A program made the translations under genes and the position numbers. The notes beneath the pieces are model-generated. The model saw only the letters and a program-made list of their open reading frames with translations, did no database searches and was not told the DNA's origin. A DNA stretch of 64,000 nt from Isoetes taiwanensis (taxonomy: Eukaryota > Streptophyta > Lycopodiopsida > Isoetales > Isoetaceae). The stretch is taken from NCBI GenBank assembly GCA_021234155.1, contig JAJEKV010000049.1, positions 10,706,292 to 10,770,291 on the forward strand, written 5' to 3'. Each line of letters begins with the position of its first letter. Position 1 is the stretch's first letter. This document shows, piece after piece, positions 1 through 11,115 of this stretch.

Positions 1-668
1 AGCAAAAGGATGGCCTGGTGGCCTAACCTTGTCTCCTGTTCAACTTTGCTTAAACCCTCGGAGATACTGCATGGGATTTGGAGGGATTTTCCTTTAATCT
101 GGAACAGATTGCGTTTTTGTGCCACCAGCCTTGCGGATTGGACATGTAGATTGATATTCTGTGTGAAAACTATGGCTACTTGCAGCCTACTGGCGACCTA
201 TTTGCCTTCTTCAATTTCCAAATCAAATTTCTAATCCCTCTTTTCTTGCTGGTCTGTCGTCTTAAGGATCGCAAGGATCATGGCTTTCGATATTCATGCA
301 GGTTACTTGATAATTATGCAAGAAATGGTAATGGCAATGAAGAGCTTGGAGGTCAAAATCCATAGCCAGATAAAGATTAGAATCTAGAAAAATCATAGAA
401 AGGGAAGCATAAAAATCATAGATTCGGCTTTCGTTTTACGTCTTTTCCTGTGGCTTCAGCTCCAGTCATTTTTGCTGCTCCACACCTTTGGATAATCCGA
501 AATTTAATAGGGAGCAATGAACTCTGCAGAAGGCTTTGATCCCTCTGTTCTGTGCAATATGATTTTCTTATGCAAACCTGTCGAAATCGGGATGCAAATC
601 TGTGAATATTTACAAGCCGCCGTGCCGGAAAAAATTCCCCATAGAAAAAAATTCGATCACAATTCCAA
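1..668. other. Unassigned flank left of the first LTR element
   Basis: I see no recognisable gene, domain or repeat here. Short open frames (for example 10-234 and 180-365) have no motif I recognise. The last five bases, TCCAA at 664-668, are the left target-site duplication of the element that begins at 669. Confidence 0.5.
664..668. repeat. Target-site duplication TCCAA (left)
   Basis: TCCAA immediately precedes the LTR terminus at 669 and matches 6823-6827 exactly. It is the 5-bp duplication expected from Ty3/gypsy integrase. Confidence 0.9.
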
Positions 669-1426
669 TGTTACAGATCTTGGAAGCACCGGGGCCAAAA
701 ACCGCATCAATCACACCTATCGCCTCTTCCCTCGGAATCCCTGATTCCCCCACGATGTGAAGAGCCTTCCTAAGACCCTGTATGATGCAAGCAATCAGCA
801 GAATGAATCCAAGAGCTTCCTCTGTGGCAAAACCGTGCTGCTGCCCCAAATCTTGCAGATTATAAATAGGGCACCAAATGTGCCGTTGATTGGTATAATT
901 GTGGTGCAAAAGGGCATATGGCAAGGGATTGCCCAAAACCCCATAAGGACAAGAAAGCGATGGCCGCTACAACCAAGCAGGTTGAAAGAGGAACCAAGCA
1001 ACTCTCCGCCGTAGCTCGGGGGGAGCCCAGTTCGGTAAGTAAGGAAGATAACTTTGCCGGGCAAGTTATCCATTTACTTGGAAAAATAAATAATAGAAAT
1101 GTTATTGTTGTTGTTGACTCTGGGAGTATTGACAATTTCATTTCTGCAGACTTAGCACAAGAACTAAAGATGGAATTGGTTCAATGGAAGGCCAACAGGC
1201 CGAAATTGAGGATCGAAATGCCTCCTAGCTTGTTTGGCCCCTCCAGGGCCTGAATCGATTGCCCAAAGGGCCAGGCCGTTGGCTGCCCTGCGCCATAGCC
1301 ATCTTCGATGGCTTTTCAATAACCCATCCAATGGGTTTATGCCACCTCATCAAGTTTTAAGAGGTTTTATTTCCTTAGCTAATGTTTATTTTGGTTTACC
1401 CCTTTTGACCCATGATGTCTATAACA
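669..1426 (-). repeat. 3' LTR of the first chromovirus, with a 0.29-kb internal insertion
   Basis: Positions 669-880 and about 1175-1426 match the right LTR (6359-6822) with only scattered differences. Between them about 290 bp is extra. That extra DNA is an inverted copy of the element's own gag/protease junction, which makes this LTR 758 bp instead of 464 bp. Confidence 0.93.
883..1174 (+). pseudogene. Inverted gag zinc-knuckle/protease fragment inside the LTR
   Basis: On the plus strand this stretch reads the end of a CCHC zinc knuckle, a spacer and the start of a retropepsin with the active-site triad DSG in the context VVVDSGSIDNFI. It is the reverse complement of about 4695-5000 of the same element, so it points opposite to its host LTR. 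Its frame is open through the protease start, whereas the internal homologue is frameshifted, so it probably came from a better-preserved copy. The right junction lies in a shared ATTGGTTCAA, a microhomology that favours template switching during reverse transcription (inference). Confidence 0.9.
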
Positions 1427-1440
1427 TACCTCCCCCTTTT
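1427..1440 (-). other. Polypurine tract
   Basis: Minus-strand AAAAGGGGGAGGTA abuts the 3' LTR, the position and composition expected of the plus-strand primer for reverse transcription. Confidence 0.85.
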
Positions 1441-1664
1441 AAATCCTTGGTCCCCAAGGATTGTGGGTGTATGTGCATTTCAAAACCCCTTTCCTTAGGT
1501 CACCTTGTGACCATGATTTCTTCATCTAGTCCCTTCAGAAACCCGTTCCCTGGATCACCTTGTGACCATGGTTTCGTAGCTCATAGTTTTTGGACGTCCC
1601 TACTTGCTATCCCTGATGCAAGTCCTCAAATTATACTAGGTAACTATCCTCCTATTCGACCCTT

Positions 1665-1898
1665 CTAATCTTTTCGTGGCCTCCACGGATTCTGGGTCAG
1701 GTGAGGGTTTTGCTGCACATACTCTTCACTCTCCCATGTGGCCTCGGAGAGTGATTGACCTCGCCACAAGATCAAGTATTCTGCAATATTTCTATTGCGC
1801 AGCTTCCGAATGCGAGTGTCTAGAATCGCCTCAGGAGTTACCTCAGAGCTAAGGGCTAGGGGTATTGTTGCCGGAGCAATCACATTGTCCGTGGACAA
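1665..1898 (-). pseudogene. C-terminal chromodomain of the first chromovirus
   Basis: The minus-strand frame contains PEAILDTRIRKLRNRNIAEY followed by LILWRGQSLSEATWE, the chromodomain pattern found at the integrase C-terminus of plant chromoviruses, where it guides integration to particular chromatin. The frame is separated from the integrase core by about 230 bp of decayed sequence. The stretch 1427-1664 between chromodomain and LTR is a 3' untranslated region. Confidence 0.85.
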
Positions 1899-2131
1899 TA
1901 TTGCTTTCTTGAGTTGGCTTACATGGGATACAGGATGCGCTCCTATTCCATCTGGAGCTCCAACTCATATGCTGTCTCATTGATCCTTCTTAACACTTTG
2001 AAGGGTCCAGCATATCGGGGCGTCAATTTGGGAATCTTTCCCTTGACTAGTGGCTTCAAGGTCCCAACCTTGAGTGCCGGGGGTAGACTATTCGTAAGAA
2101 GGCATACTCACCTTCCTTGAAGGTTACCTCT

Positions 2132-2927
2132 CTACGATGTTTGTTGGCATTCAGTCTGGCTCATTTTGGTTTTCGTATGGTATGCATTGTTGTAAGCGAA
2201 CTCCACAAAGGGCAAATACTCCTCCCACTTGGACTGTTTTTCAAACACAAAACTTCTTAACATATCCTCCAGGATCATGTTAATTCGTTCGGTTTGTCCA
2301 TCAGTTCGAGGGTGGTTTCCACTACTCATACTAAGGCTTACTCCCAGCCCTTTCATGAAATCCTTCCAAAAGTGCCCTGTGAATTTAGAGTCTCGATCGC
2401 TCACAATTCTTCGTGGAAGACCAAACATAGGGTACACAACCCATAGGTACTCTTTGGCCACATCCTGTCCAGTAGCATCACCCCGTAATGCTAAGAACTT
2501 TGCATACTTTGTCAAACAATCGACCATCACTAGCACTTGAGTGTGTTGTCGATTGGAACGTGGGAGTGCAACTATGAAATCCATACTTATGCATTCCCAC
2601 CTTTCCAAAGGTATGGGCAACGGTTGTAATAATCCTGGCATTTTGCCATGATCCGACCGGGCACTGTGATACATAAGACTTTACGTCTTGTTTCATACCA
2701 GGCCAAAAGAATTGTCTTTTAATCAATTCGTATGTCTTCCACTCCCCCCGTGCCCTATAGAGAATCTCCTTCCTAAGATTCTCTACTAAGGGAACATAAA
2801 TGCGTCCCTTATAGAACCATAAACCATCATTTTGCGTCCAGAGAGAACCTTCTCTTTTGGTTAGATCTTGATCCTTCTCATACAAATCCCTGATTTGTTG
2901 GAAGCGATCCCATTCTAGAGATGCCAT
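2132..2927 (-). pseudogene. pol: Integrase of the first chromovirus
   Basis: Read in two overlapping frames (2927-2478 and 2674-2132). The N-terminal zinc domain is damaged: FFWPGMKQDVKSYVSQCP is present but the His pair and the last Cys are lost to indels. The catalytic core shows the DD35E residues in VMVDCLTKYAKF, IVSDRDSKFTG and NHPRTDGQTER. This enzyme would insert the DNA copy and create the 5-bp duplication seen at the ends. Confidence 0.9.
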
Positions 2928-2934
2928 CCCATTA

Positions 2935-3446
2935 ATGTATTTTATTCTGGAAAGTGCATCTGCAACTGGGTTATCTTTCCCAGGGGTGTGTCGAATTTCA
3001 AAGTGAAACTCATGTAGGAAATCTAACCATCACGCTTGTCTGGGACTTATTTCTGCTTGACTTTGCAGAAATTTCAATGGTTTATGATCAGTGAACACAA
3101 TAAACTTGCGTGGCTCTTTATTGGTCCCCTCCTTTAAGTAATGCCGCCAAGTTTTTAAGGCATGAACTATGGCCAACAACTCTTGTTCATATGTGGCATA
3201 GTTCTTCTCTGCCGAGTTTAATTTGCGACTCTCATAAGCCACAACATGCCCTTGTTGCATTAGAACTGCTCCCAGAGCTTGTCCACATGCATCCGTGTAA
3301 ACTTCAAAGGGCAAATTTAAATCCAGGATTTGTAGGATTGGTTCACTTGAAAGTAAACCCTTGATTCGTTCAAAGGCTATCTTTTGTTCCTTTCCCCATA
3401 CAAAGGGTTGACCTTTTTTAAGTAGGTCTGTAAGGGGGGCAGCCAC
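2935..3446 (-). pseudogene. pol: RNase H domain of the first chromovirus
   Basis: Continues pol after a frameshift near 3430. It reads the connection [17 protein letters not shown], then RNase H blocks YTDACGQALGAVLMQ, EKNYATYEQELLAIVHALKTW and VFTDHKPLKF, carrying the D-E-D acidic residues. Downstream, past an in-frame TGA near 3030, the tail FEIRHTPGKDNPVADALSR is still readable to about 2940. RNase H degrades the RNA strand of the hybrid during reverse transcription. Confidence 0.88.
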
Positions 3447-4676
3447 CTTTGAAAACTTTGGAAATGAATTTCCTATAATAAGTGGCTAAACCTAGAAAAC
3501 TCCTTACATCCGGAACATCTATAAGTTCTGGCCATTCTCTTATGGCTCGTACTTTGTCTGGATCCGGGGCTAAGCCCTTCTCCGAGACTATATGTCCGAG
3601 GTATGCTACTTCCTGTTTTAGGAATTCACATTTGGAGATTTTTGCGTAAAGTTTGTGCTCCCGGAGCATCATCAATACCTTTTCCAAGTGTTCCAAATGC
3701 TCCTCCTTACTCCTTGAGTAAATCAGGATATCATCCAGGAATATTTGGATAAATTTGTCGAAATACCCTTGAAAGACAGTGTTCATCAGCCGCATAAACG
3801 TGGCTAGAGCATTTGTTAATCCAAAGGGCATGACCACAAATTCAAAATGCCCTTGGTTGGTCCGAAAGGCCGTTTTGGGTTCATCCCCTTCCCTAATGCT
3901 AATTTGATGATATCCACTTCTCAGGTCGATCTTGGAGAAATATTTTGCTCCCACTAATCCATGATATCATCAATTCTAGGCATGGGGTAGTGATCTTTAA
4001 TAGTGGCTTTATTCAAAGCCCTATAATCGATGCACATGCGCATGTTCCCATCCTTTTTCTTTACAAGGATGACAGGCGCCCCAAATGGCGACTTGCTAGG
4101 CCTTATGAAACCTTTTTGGAGCAATTCTTGAATTTGTCTTTTGACTTCTTCTTGCTCCAGGGGGCTAAATCTATATGGCGCCCTGGCCACTGGCTTAGTC
4201 CCCGGTTCTAATTCTATTTCATGGGAGATTTCTCTTAATGGTACTCCTTCTGGGAGTTCTTCCGGGAACACATCCCTATATTCATTAAGCAAACTCTCAA
4301 GCTTGTCATCCTTGTCCATAGCATTCATTTGCTTTGAATCAATGGAGGAGTCAAGAACATAAACAAGATATTTTTCATTAATGTTGGAACGGAAACAACG
4401 TTTGGCTTGCATAGCCGTTATTAACTTGGGGGAAACTACATAAGGAGTACCCTGAAGGGTAATTTCCTTCCCTCCTTTAGAAATAACTAACAAGTGCTTT
4501 TTCCAATCAATAGGAGGATTGACCATTTGAAGCCATTTGATACCCAGTACCACATCAAATCTGGTCAGTTTTGCTAAGTCAAAACTCATTGTTTCCTCAT
4601 AATCCCCAATGGTCAAGTGCACACCAGCCACCCCACAGGCTCCAATGCCAACACCCGTTTCCCGGCTTGGTCTCAA
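3418..4676 (-). pseudogene. pol: Protease C-terminus and reverse transcriptase of the first chromovirus
   Basis: Two consecutive frames (4676-3954 and 3954-3418) give the protease tail ([11 protein letters not shown]), a linker, and then Ty3-type reverse transcriptase. Visible blocks include the region with [11 protein letters not shown] and [11 protein letters not shown], the [11 protein letters not shown] block containing the first catalytic Asp, [11 protein letters not shown], and the catalytic [10 protein letters not shown] stop and frameshift near 3955 separate the first two blocks from the rest. The Ala-to-Leu change after PFGLTNA is unusual. The enzyme would copy the element RNA in virus-like particles. 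Confidence 0.9.
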
Positions 4677-4792
4677 TTTAAGTGTAGGGTGCCACTTGAA
4701 CCAATTCCATCTTTAGTTCTTGTGCTAAGTCTGCGAAAATGAAATTGTCAAGATTCTCCCAGAGTCAACAAGAACAATAACATTTCTATTAT
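4677..4792 (-). pseudogene. Aspartic protease remnant (retropepsin)
   Basis: After gag the minus strand keeps the retropepsin start NRNVIVLVDSG, but the frame then shifts and stops within about 12 codons. The homologous fragment at 883-1174 is intact across the same stretch, so the break here is specific to this copy. Protease would cut the Gag-Pol polyprotein. Confidence 0.75.
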
Positions 4793-6328
4793 TTATTTTT
4801 CCAAGTAAGCGGATAACTTGTCCCAAGAAAAGTTATCTTCCTTACTTACCCGAACTAGGCTCCCCCGAGCTATGGCGGAGAGTTGCTTGGTTCCTCCTTC
4901 GAGCTGCTTGGTTGTAGCGGCCATCGCTTTCTTGTCCTTATGGGGTTTTGGGCAATCCCTTGCCATATGCCCTTTTGCACCACAATTATAGCAAGAAAAC
5001 GGCTTAGTGGACTTCTTCCCTGAAGAGGCATCCCCTTTGCCTTTATCATTGCTTGGAGGGTTCATTTGGGCTACTCTAGCCCTTTTATTCGACCCTCCTT
5101 GCTTATTTTCAAGTTTTCTTTGCTTCCATTCTTGGAAGCGACGAGCTTTCTTGCTCTCTTCCTCTCCCTCCTCTCTTGGGGAGCTTGCTAATGTGCATAC
5201 TAGGGACACGGCAGACTCAAAATCCCCTGGGTTCACCTGCCTAATGTGTGCCCTAAGGCTACGATCTTTAAGCCCATCCTCAAAATAGCTAACTTGCATC
5301 CGTGCTGGCATGTCCTTGATCCTTGCAAATACACCTCTCAACGTGTTGATGTATTGCTGTAAGGTGCCTGTTTGTCGGATGCTTTTAAGCTGGATCAGCG
5401 CATGATGTTCATCATGGTGAGGGGCATATTCTTGCTTAAAGAATTTACAAAAGTCGACCCAACTATTTATCTCTACTCCTCTCCCCATGAGAATCCCCCA
5501 CCAAGAAGCAGCAGCTCCTCGCAACTGGAGGGCAGCATGCAGCACCCTGGCTGCATCTCCCTTCTTAGTGGCTCAGAAATAAGTTTCCAACCAGTTAAGC
5601 CATTGAATGGCTTGTTCTGGCGACTTCGGTGCCACGCAATTGGGATGATCTCTTTTTTCTAGCCCCTTAACCTCCTCAAGAGACAAGGCTGCTAGAACTT
5701 CTACTCCCTCAGTGGGATCATCCATTGTCCTAGTTCCAGCTCCTTGAGCTTGACTAGTTTGGTTGGCAACATCAGTTGGGTTTACATGAGAGGGGTTTGC
5801 TTGGGTTAAGACCCTTCCCCGGGCTCCCTGAGCCTGGTTAACTCGGGCTCCCTGAGCCTGGTTAGGTCCCCCATTGGCATTGGTGCCCCCTGGGCCCCTT
5901 GCCAATAATCGGGCTATGGTGTCAAACAATTTCTTCTCTCTTTCTGCTGCATCATTAGCTTGTTTGGTTAACTGGAGTTGCAAAGTCTTGAGCAATTGGT
6001 TAGTATGTGCTTGCTCAATCTTTGTTTCTGCAACCTGCCCCATCAATTCACGGATTCTTGCTTTGGCATAATCCAATTCCCCTTGAAAGTTGAAGGGATC
6101 GGGATCTTCCAATCCTTCCGGTGTGAATGGGGAATTCTGGGCTGCAAGTTCTTCTTCTTGATTGCGCACTTGCTGATTTTCTAATCCCTCCTGACGGAAT
6201 TTAGAAGTGAGCTCATCCAATTCCCTCACCTCTTCTTCCGTAGGAGCAAGCTCATCAAGAAGGTCTTCTCCTTCTTCTGGAATAAGGGAAGCCAGGCCCA
6301 TGAGAGGATCTGCTGCCATGTTTTCCAT
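4793..6328 (-). pseudogene. gag: gag of the first chromovirus (nucleocapsid with CCHC knuckle)
   Basis: Structural Gag polyprotein. The frame is open from just after the PBS; the first ATG codons are at 6328-6326 and 6319-6317, so I place the start there. The N-terminal part is acidic, then Gln/Ala-rich with repeated QAQGAR-type units near 5825-5865. The retrotransposon-gag core contains LNWLETYF followed by the LHAALQLRGAAASWW segment typical of plant gypsy Gag. A canonical CCHC knuckle (CYNCGAKGHMARDC) is near 4970-5010. One in-frame TGA at 5573-5575 splits it, and a small indel near 4826 throws it out of frame before protease. The family is clear; the copy is broken. Confidence 0.9.
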
Positions 6329-6344
6329 ATCAGCCCCAAACTCA

Positions 6345-6357
6345 GGCTCGGATACCA
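6345..6357 (-). other. Primer binding site, initiator tRNA-Met type
   Basis: Minus-strand sequence TGGTATCCGAGCC lies one base inside the 5' LTR. It matches the complement of the 3' end of plant initiator tRNA-Met (TGGTATCAGAGCC) with one mismatch, the usual primer for plant gypsy elements. Confidence 0.9.
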
Positions 6358-6358
6358 A

Positions 6359-6822
6359 TGTTACAGATCACCGGGGCCAAAAACCGCATCAATCACACCT
6401 ACCACCTCTTCCCTCGGAATCCCTGATTCCCCCACGATGTGAAGAGCCTTCCTAAGACCCTGTATGATGCAAGCAATCAGCAGAATGAATCCAAGAGCTT
6501 CCTCTATGGCAAAACTGTTCTGCTGCCCCAAATCTTGCAGATTATAAATAGGGCACCAAATGTGCTGTGGATTGGTTCAATGGAAGGCCAACAGGCCGAA
6601 ATTGAGGATCGAAATGCCTCCTAGCTTGTTTGGCCCCTCCAGGGCCTGAATCGATTGCCCAAAGGGCCAGGCCGTTGGCTGCCCTGCGCCATAGCCATCT
6701 TCGATGGCTTTTCAATAACCCATCCAATGGGTTTATGCCACCTCATCAAGTTTTAAGAGGTTTTATTTCCTTAGCTAATGTTTATTTTGGTTTACCCCTT
6801 TTGACCCATGATGTCTATAACA
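6359..6822 (-). repeat. 5' LTR of the first chromovirus
   Basis: 464 bp, ending in the TGTTA/TAACA inverted termini. Matches the left LTR outside that copy's insertion. The sequence tataaatag at 6543-6551 is a TATA-like string, but its orientation relative to the element makes a promoter role uncertain. Confidence 0.95.
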
Positions 6823-6827
6823 TCCAA
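6823..6827. repeat. Target-site duplication TCCAA (right)
   Basis: TCCAA immediately follows the LTR terminus at 6822 and matches 664-668. Confidence 0.9.
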
Positions 6828-7878
6828 TCTCCCCTATGTACAAACAGAAGTACCTTTAAGGCCGTTCTTGCGTTTTTTTCAAGTTTACACCGAATTTCCT
6901 GTATCCCGCCCAATATATTAAAATATAAGATAAGAGTTTCATATGTGGTCAACTACTGTTAATAAACGTTTGTAAGCAAGTTTGTTGTGGTGTTTTGTCT
7001 ACTTCTTAACTAGGGTTCGGATGCCATTTTGGTCCCATCTATTACTTGAATCTTGAAATGTTTGTCTACTTGACTCTTGAATTGACATCTTGAATATTTA
7101 GGCTTCTTTTGATCGCTCAGTTATGTAGAATTATGAACTCTGAAGATCCTTTCTAAACATAGAGGAAATAAGGTAAATGACCATTCTCAAAGGGGATTTA
7201 GGAGTCATGATTACACTTCTTCTGGTCCTTTCTACAAAACTTTGGTAGTCAATCTTTGTAAATTTAAGGACTCGAAGAGCAATTGCAATGAGCATACCAA
7301 AGAAAAATTGTGGCTGTTGATTGAGTTGTATATAGCAGGTATTTGTGTAGCTTTAACCAAAATACAATACTCATTTGTGTACTAGTTGCACATCATGATT
7401 GCAGGATTTGTCAACTGATAATGTGTAGAAGGTGCTAGGATGGCATTTACATCCCAAAATATCAAAGGAAAAGAGAAACTGGAAGCTTAGCTTAGAAACC
7501 TTCATAAATGCTAAGGCCGACCTTCCCACCTCGTGTTTGGAACAACATATGCGCTAGGAATAATGGAGAAGTTTTATCATGCTGGATGGAGGCTGATATT
7601 ATGACTGTCCATGTAAATACCTTATGATGTTGAATTTTTTCAAATACTTCACGAGATTTATTGAAACTGCCACAATCTTGACAACTGTTATTCCAGGAAC
7701 ATCATCGGACTCTGAGGCATTATCAATGATGATGTCATGAACAAATTTACCTTCTTGCCAAGGCTGCCACATGCATTTATAATGGTGCCAAATGTAATTA
7801 AATGCGCTTTTTCTCCTCGGCATTTCCTTGATGGTTCCATTGCTTCTCCATATTGCTAGACACATTCCAGACATCTCT
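6828..7878. other. Unassigned DNA between the two chromoviruses
   Basis: AT-rich sequence with no recognisable domain, RNA gene or repeat. A minus-strand open frame at 7874-7599 (91 codons) has no motif I recognise. Confidence 0.5.
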
Positions 7879-9489
7879 TGTGGCGTTCCGCATTATTTAT
7901 CACGGTCTACTATCACGGGACACGTTACAAATACAAACACGTCACTCCTAAAAGATGCGCTACCATGGGGTATGGGAACTTAATTGCAACCTAGGGGTTA
8001 CCTTAAAAGGATTAAATTAGCTATGCTAATTTAACGCATTAATAATAATAACCTATAACCTAGGAAATTAGGCTAATTACCATTTGGGAAGGCGCCACCG
8101 CCCCGATTAGGCGACATGGGGATTGCCAAGTTTGGATGCCAACTTGACCCCCTATCCACGGGATTGACTCACGAAGATCGACCAAGGAAGGCCAGGGCTG
8201 ACCATCGGACACTTCTGCGAAGATCACCATAGCGATTAGCGTCCCTGTGAAGTAAAGCTGAATTCTCAACTCCCGGAAGATGGAGGCCCCCCATGGAAGC
8301 GAGTCCAGCCCGAATCTCGGTAGGTGGCTATGTGAATTCTAGTTAACACTTGGTTGTGTCCGTCCCTCTCTGTTCTCTTTGTGAATCAATCATAGAAACT
8401 AACCCTTGATTGTACAAACAAGTTCTCTTTATATTCAATTCTTGGTCTTACTGAAAGGATGGATTGTTAGTTCTTTATTTAATCGACTCACGAAGCGGGG
8501 GATTACGGGGGTAGAGGCCTGCAACAGGTGTATTGTAGTATGCTCCTAGATAGCGCCACAGTAGAGTCCCATTTAATGCCGCTGTGCACAAGAACCCACG
8601 GGTCCTAGATGCTATGGTGCGGCTTAGCACCATACAAGGAACACAAGGGTGGTGACATGAGGGGTGGGGTCTTGCATGAGCATACAAGGCTCACGAGACT
8701 CCTGATGGGCTAGGCACGATAGCCGTCCACGTTGAGGGCCGGGTATGGGTCCCGACACTCCACAGGTGTAGTGGTGTGATCCGTTATGGAGCACCATGCA
8801 CTTTGAGTAGATTTAGGGTGAGTAAGTCGAGATGCACGGATGCGGGTCGGTGATGCGGCGCGTATTCTCTAGCTCACCCATGGAACCACCGTGATTACGG
8901 AAGGGGCGCCTCCCGACCTGCCTCATCGGACCAGCGTCATGAACACGGAGTAGGCTCGGAGGGGTGATGCCACGAGTTTGCGTCTCCCTAAGGCTATAGC
9001 AAAGCCATAGCATGAATGCGACCCATCCGCAAAGTGTGCACGGGGAGGGGCGGATGGAGTGGACAACCCTAGCCAATGTTCTATGCCCGATAGCGCCATG
9101 CCAAGACTTCGGTCTGCGATCCCTTGAGGCCCAAATAGGTGGTCGATCCCCACCGGGAGTCTGGCGGGGTAGAACCTGGGTTACGGGTGTTTTCTTAGGA
9201 TTAGATGCATATTCTATGCCGTTGGTATCTTAGATGGATTAGCCACCCTTAAATTGGTGGTTATTTATGTATATTCATCTTTGTGTGCTAACCCTTGTAT
9301 TCATGCTTCATAGCGTAGGAGTCCCATTGAAGGCGTGGGCGAATGACCCCTTCGTGTCCTTCTTTCGGGCCTCATTTCATAGATGGCCGAAATAGGCCGG
9401 AGCCCTGCTCATGGGTGAGATGATTGCCATGGGAGGGGAAAGTCCCAGTATGTATCGTCCGTGGTCATTATATATTACAGGGCGTCCAC
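7879..9489 (+). repeat. 5' LTR of the second chromovirus
   Basis: About 1.61 kb, beginning TGTGGCGTTCC and ending near GGCGTCCA. It matches 21007-21078 joined to 25741-27274 throughout, with many small indels that indicate an old insertion. Open frames within it (such as 8060-8269 or 9012-9233) are not genes, because they fall in LTR sequence and are broken in the other copy. Confidence 0.9.
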
Positions 9490-9491
9490 GG

Positions 9492-9503
9492 TGGTATCGA
9501 GCC
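9492..9503 (+). other. Primer binding site, initiator tRNA-Met type (one base lost)
   Basis: TGGTATCGAGCC follows the 5' LTR. It equals the initiator tRNA-Met complement with one base deleted. Confidence 0.8.
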
Positions 9504-11115
9504 GTGATTTGGGTTGCTTTCGAAATCATAGCACCCAAACACTAACTTCGTAGCACGGTAGTTAGGAGGAGGCTAAGTCAATGTGTCGTTAGTTCTCTTT
9601 GTTGTTTGGCTTGGTGTTAGGTTAAGTTAAGAAATTGTAGCTTTGAAGTGGAGGGCCAAGATTGGAGGCCTAGCAGGGTGTCGATTGGGTAGCTCAATTG
9701 TGAAGGAGATGGTTTCCTTGGATCGGGCATACTTGAATTACCCTAGAAATCAGTCAACTCAGGCGAAAAATAGTCAAGGGCAGGCCCAAAAGCGAATTCG
9801 GGCGCCGCTTGCTTTTGTCGCTTTTGCGATCAAGTTAGAAGCGCCGAAATCTTTGTCGGCGCCCGGCGCGTCAGACCCAGAGTCAACGCAGGCCCGCCAG
9901 ATCAACTTCGGTAGCTTGCATTTCGGCGACACCCGGTCGGCTGAAACCCATATAATGCCATCGGGCGCCAGACCCGTATGTGGCGGCGTATTTCCGCCCA
10001 TATAATTTTTTAATAATAAAATTTTGAAGTTAATAAGAAAAATTTGAAATTTTAAAAGTTAATTGGCCGTTTAGCAAACCATTTCTGTCATTTGCTTTTG
10101 CTTCCGTGCCTCAACGCTTTGAGCAGCCCTCGCCGCCATCGCCACCGGGCCGGACCTTGATCCTGCGCCCTTGTGCCTTGTGCATCCTAAGCGCCCCCTT
10201 GCCATCCCCGCGCGCGGTATTTGCACTACCCGCTATGGCTATTACCAAGAGGCGCTCGGATCCGTCCACCATGAGCATCGTGGGAGATCTACACCATGAT
10301 TGCTAAGCACATGGCTCTTGACCCAGCCCTCATCGACATCTTGTTGGATGTCTTTGGTCAATAGGTTTGAAAACAACGATAGGATTCCATATCTGTCTAT
10401 CACTTCTGAGCCATTCCTCATCCGGGTGAACCTACGCCAGACTCCCATATACCCTTGTTGAGCAACCTTGATATGGTGATGATGCTCATCAAATTTTATC
10501 CTCCCGAGGGAAGGCCATACGGAGGAGGAAGATGTCGGGGAGGCCCCACCGGGCGTATTAGGGGTTTTGCGGGGAGGGCGACCCCGAGATTGAGCGGTGA
10601 CCAAAGGCAGCCCGGTAGGGAGTACCCGAGTACCTCGGGGGCGGCTTTGCCGTCATTGATGGCGCGAGAGCCATTGAGGTTCTCCCATACCACCGGCATG
10701 AGGGTTCCAACAGCTTTGTCCGGGAGAAATCCCGACATTAGCATAGACTATCGACAACTATTCGGATAGATATGGGTCTGCGTCCACAACGGTACCACGC
10801 CAACTTAATCGCCGTGCGCAGCCCAACTTTTGCTCAGATCCAAGAAGACCTAAGGAGAGCTCGGGAAGAGCGCGAAGTTGGAGCAAGATGAGCTGGGACC
10901 GACAAGATCAGCGGGACCAACAGGGAGGAGAGGTGCATCCGGGAGTGGCTCGAACCCAAAACCCACGCATCCAAATCGGAGATAAGCTCGGGAGGAAGGG
11001 AGTTGCCCATAAGGCCGTCAATACAAGGATAAGTTAAGGACCCCTGCCGGGCTTTTGGGAAAGACCAGCTCCCGCCCGGAGGCAGCAGAGAGTGGATAAC
11101 TCCCCCCGGCAGCCG
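9504..11115 (+). other. Leader of the second chromovirus, first part
   Basis: Between the PBS and the histone-like segment. The stretch 9640-10005 is GC-rich with a 120-codon open frame of no recognised family. Near 10840-10900 a frame reads FAQIQEDLRRAREEREVGA, a charged, possibly coiled-coil stretch upstream of the H3-like region. I cannot assign a function. Chromoviruses normally start gag close to the PBS, so this DNA is extra. Confidence 0.4.

Larger units (their letters stand above)
669..6822 (-). mobile_element. Ty3/gypsy chromovirus, structurally complete, coding decayed
   Basis: A complete LTR retrotransposon on the minus strand. LTRs (669-1426 and 6359-6822) start TGTTATAG and end CTGTAACA when read on the minus strand. 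It is flanked by TCCAA on both sides (664-668, 6823-6827), a 5-bp target duplication seen directly. The PBS follows the right LTR and a polypurine tract precedes the left LTR. Order on the minus strand is gag, protease, reverse transcriptase, RNase H, integrase, chromodomain, which is the chromovirus order. Frames are broken by two TGA codons and several frameshifts, so it is not autonomous as read. Both TGA codons (5573-5575, and near 3030) lie where CGA would fit, consistent with deamination of methylated CpG (inference). Confidence 0.95.

Noticed and set aside
1234-1668. 144-codon plus-strand frame
   Set aside because: It spans the LTR end and 3' untranslated region of a minus-strand retrotransposon and has no motif.
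8060-9233. Several 60-90-codon frames
   Set aside because: They fall in LTR sequence and do not remain open in the other LTR copy.
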